A DNA stretch of 64,000 nt from Clitoria ternatea (lineage: Eukaryota; Streptophyta; Magnoliopsida; Fabales; Fabaceae): positions 1,560,001-1,624,000 of the forward strand of contig CM075675.1 of assembly GCA_037962975.1 (NCBI GenBank). The letters are read 5' to 3'. The notes below the pieces were generated by a model that searched no databases, was not told where the DNA came from, and worked only from the letters and a program-made list of their open reading frames with translations. The translations under genes were made by a program, and so were the position numbers. Shown one piece after another: positions 63,901 to 64,000 of this stretch (its first letter is position 1; each line of letters begins with the position of its first letter).

Positions 63901-64000
63901 CGACCTGCGCCAAGTATTCACCCGTTTGAGACAATTTAACATGAGGCTGAACCCAATGAAGTGCACATTTGCTGTCCCTGCTGGGAAATTTTTGGGTTTC
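60929..64000 (+). CDS. Gag-pol polyprotein of the Ty3/gypsy retrotransposon (partial, 3' end beyond window)
   Basis: One frame of 1,024 codons runs without a stop from the ATG at 60929 to the edge. The order is as follows. The gag domain lies at about residues 150-300. A zinc knuckle variant has Cys405, His408, His413 and Cys418, with His in place of the second Cys, as is common in plant elements of this kind. An aspartic protease carries Asp584 in VDQGSS. The N-terminal half of reverse transcriptase has CIDYVDLN, PFGLKNAGATYQ and the catalytic YIDD at 975-978. A tandem run of basic residues separates gag and protease. The absence of stops or frameshifts suggests a young, possibly still active insertion. 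Lineage (Tat-like) is a guess from the CPKDPYPLPNID motif. Confidence 0.93.
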   Translation, partial: MQGEAQDSMENQAEGRTNPNAYRKLNLDSHGGNSKKIVTVSDPDPRDELIRQLQRELAELRREKRQSEDKESSRTRNTPHTTDGEKSTTLQYSKIPTFEEGEQTRDSEDAASRRKRDSTTAPPLSYNLKVPFSRRLMGISIPKHLQTTQPLSIGKYNGETDPTKHLDAYVFEAMYLGADEDVMCRMFPRTLSEEALGWFKGLPSGSIDSWAEMAAAFETHFVISRDVPKTSHTLAQIKQGETEGLKDFLKRFYKEAALVPNLTESIKLHIVIEALQPGSAFALSLAKSPPSTFEEFRKKASKYVSIEMHLEAMAVKKKPPTPSPQTQKGKEKTRSERMERPFTNPKVDNRPPRPRERHVNSFSHYAQLSARPSQILREVGWPVFSTYGIRRPAPMKRPGNSRKYCDFHEQNGHSTDECQALKNAVETLIREGKLKQYLFKEKSFDRAERNEKRERDPDDGDDNNPSPVRKFSAAEKQKGVMTDNAAQKDSMPQQQRQGRREVIDMIAGGFAGGGASITARKNHHRMILSVQGKVKDNRPYRGGIEAPIISFSDEDFGPTVPGGDDAVVITAVIANKDVRRILVDQGSSCDVIFYNCFERMGFKDSDLQPYTQELTAFNGAKQLTRGYLDTLISFEGEPGARTVRSRVLVIDVKSPFNGIIGRPTLNAMEAVVSTPHLLIKFIDKDNAVSSIRGDQEMARYCYNLSLNMTKLDASNKKRKLNDAGTSAGSVSLVDLDPRADLNIDPFNPSKPTPDGSSRDIVLGDSPEKITHINDKLDAEIEQRLLALLQEFKDLFAWTAADMPGIDPEFCCHKLSVYPETKPVAQKKRRLGPEKQKAACQQTEELLKAGFIREIRYSSWLSNVVMVPKSNGKWRMCIDYVDLNRCCPKDPYPLPNIDRMVDDSSGYQYLSFMDAYSGYNQIPMCEEDQEKTAFINDRGVFCYTVMPFGLKNAGATYQRMINKVFEGMHTKLVEVYIDDIIAKTPVGGDHIDDLRQVFTRLRQFNMRLNPMKCTFAVPAGKFLGF

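Larger units (their letters stand above)
60119..64000 (+). mobile_element. Ty3/gypsy LTR retrotransposon, 5' part, cut by the window edge
   Basis: The element consists of a 5' LTR (60119-60864), a primer-site position, an untranslated leader and a gag-pol reading frame still open at the right edge. The order gag, protease, reverse transcriptase is shared by Ty3/gypsy and copia up to integrase. The reverse transcriptase motifs (CIDYVDLN, PFGLKNAGATYQ, YIDD) are of Ty3/gypsy type. Base composition is clearly less AT-rich than the flank. The rest of reverse transcriptase, RNase H, integrase and the 3' LTR must lie beyond the window. Confidence 0.93.

Noticed and set aside
1..64000. CRISPR arrays, operons, riboswitches, rRNA or tRNA genes
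   Set aside because: Nothing of this kind is visible. The TGGTATCAGAG sequence is a retrotransposon primer site, not a tRNA gene, and the gene structure is eukaryotic throughout.
1..64000. A novel multi-gene biological system
   Set aside because: Adjacent genes belong to unrelated known families, and nothing in spacing or shared regulation ties them together beyond the AKR tandem array.

Overview
The window is nuclear DNA of a flowering plant. The genes are split by GT-AG introns (plus two GC-AG introns), the spacers are AT-rich, and small non-autonomous transposons are frequent. A legume (Phaseoleae, soybean-like) is my best guess, from the style of the aldo-keto reductase cluster and the repeats; this is inference, not a search result. 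Both the left and right edges cut through larger context.

Layout. (1) 0.5-10.5 kb, + strand: three tandem, apparently intact aldo-keto reductase genes of the AKR4 type (codeinone/chalcone reductase-like), each with four exons and nearly identical exon sizes, predicted at 323, 321 and 322 aa. (2) 10.5-19.9 kb: a gene-poor stretch with a minisatellite, decayed repeat sequence and two MITEs. (3) 19.9-25.4 kb, - strand: a complete 12-exon pseudouridine-5'-phosphate glycosidase gene (335 aa) with a textbook PTS2 peroxisomal signal. (4) 27.4-41.0 kb, - strand: a complete 10-exon NRDE2-like gene (1,167 aa) whose introns hold a TRIM element, MITEs and a deleted Ty3/gypsy remnant. (5) 44.1-50.8 kb, - strand: a complete 7-exon plant DYRK-family kinase gene (1,177 aa). 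(6) 51.8-60.1 kb: gene-free, with a hAT-like MITE, two PIF-like MITEs and LTR-like debris. (7) 60.1 kb to the right edge, + strand: the 5' half of a Ty3/gypsy LTR retrotransposon with a 746-bp LTR and a gag-pol frame open for 1,024 codons up to the edge.

The genes do not form an operon-like unit. The AKRs are a local duplication array, probably of specialised metabolism. The other three are single housekeeping or regulatory genes: peroxisomal pseudouridine salvage, nuclear RNA surveillance, and protein phosphorylation. All exon boundaries were read by eye from splice consensus and reading-frame continuity. In every multi-exon gene the summed exons give a frame divisible by three with one terminal stop. 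I found no convincing sign of a previously undescribed system; the most useful observations are precise mobile-element boundaries with target-site duplications, the GC-AG introns, the PTS2 signal and the diverged residues in the AKR array.
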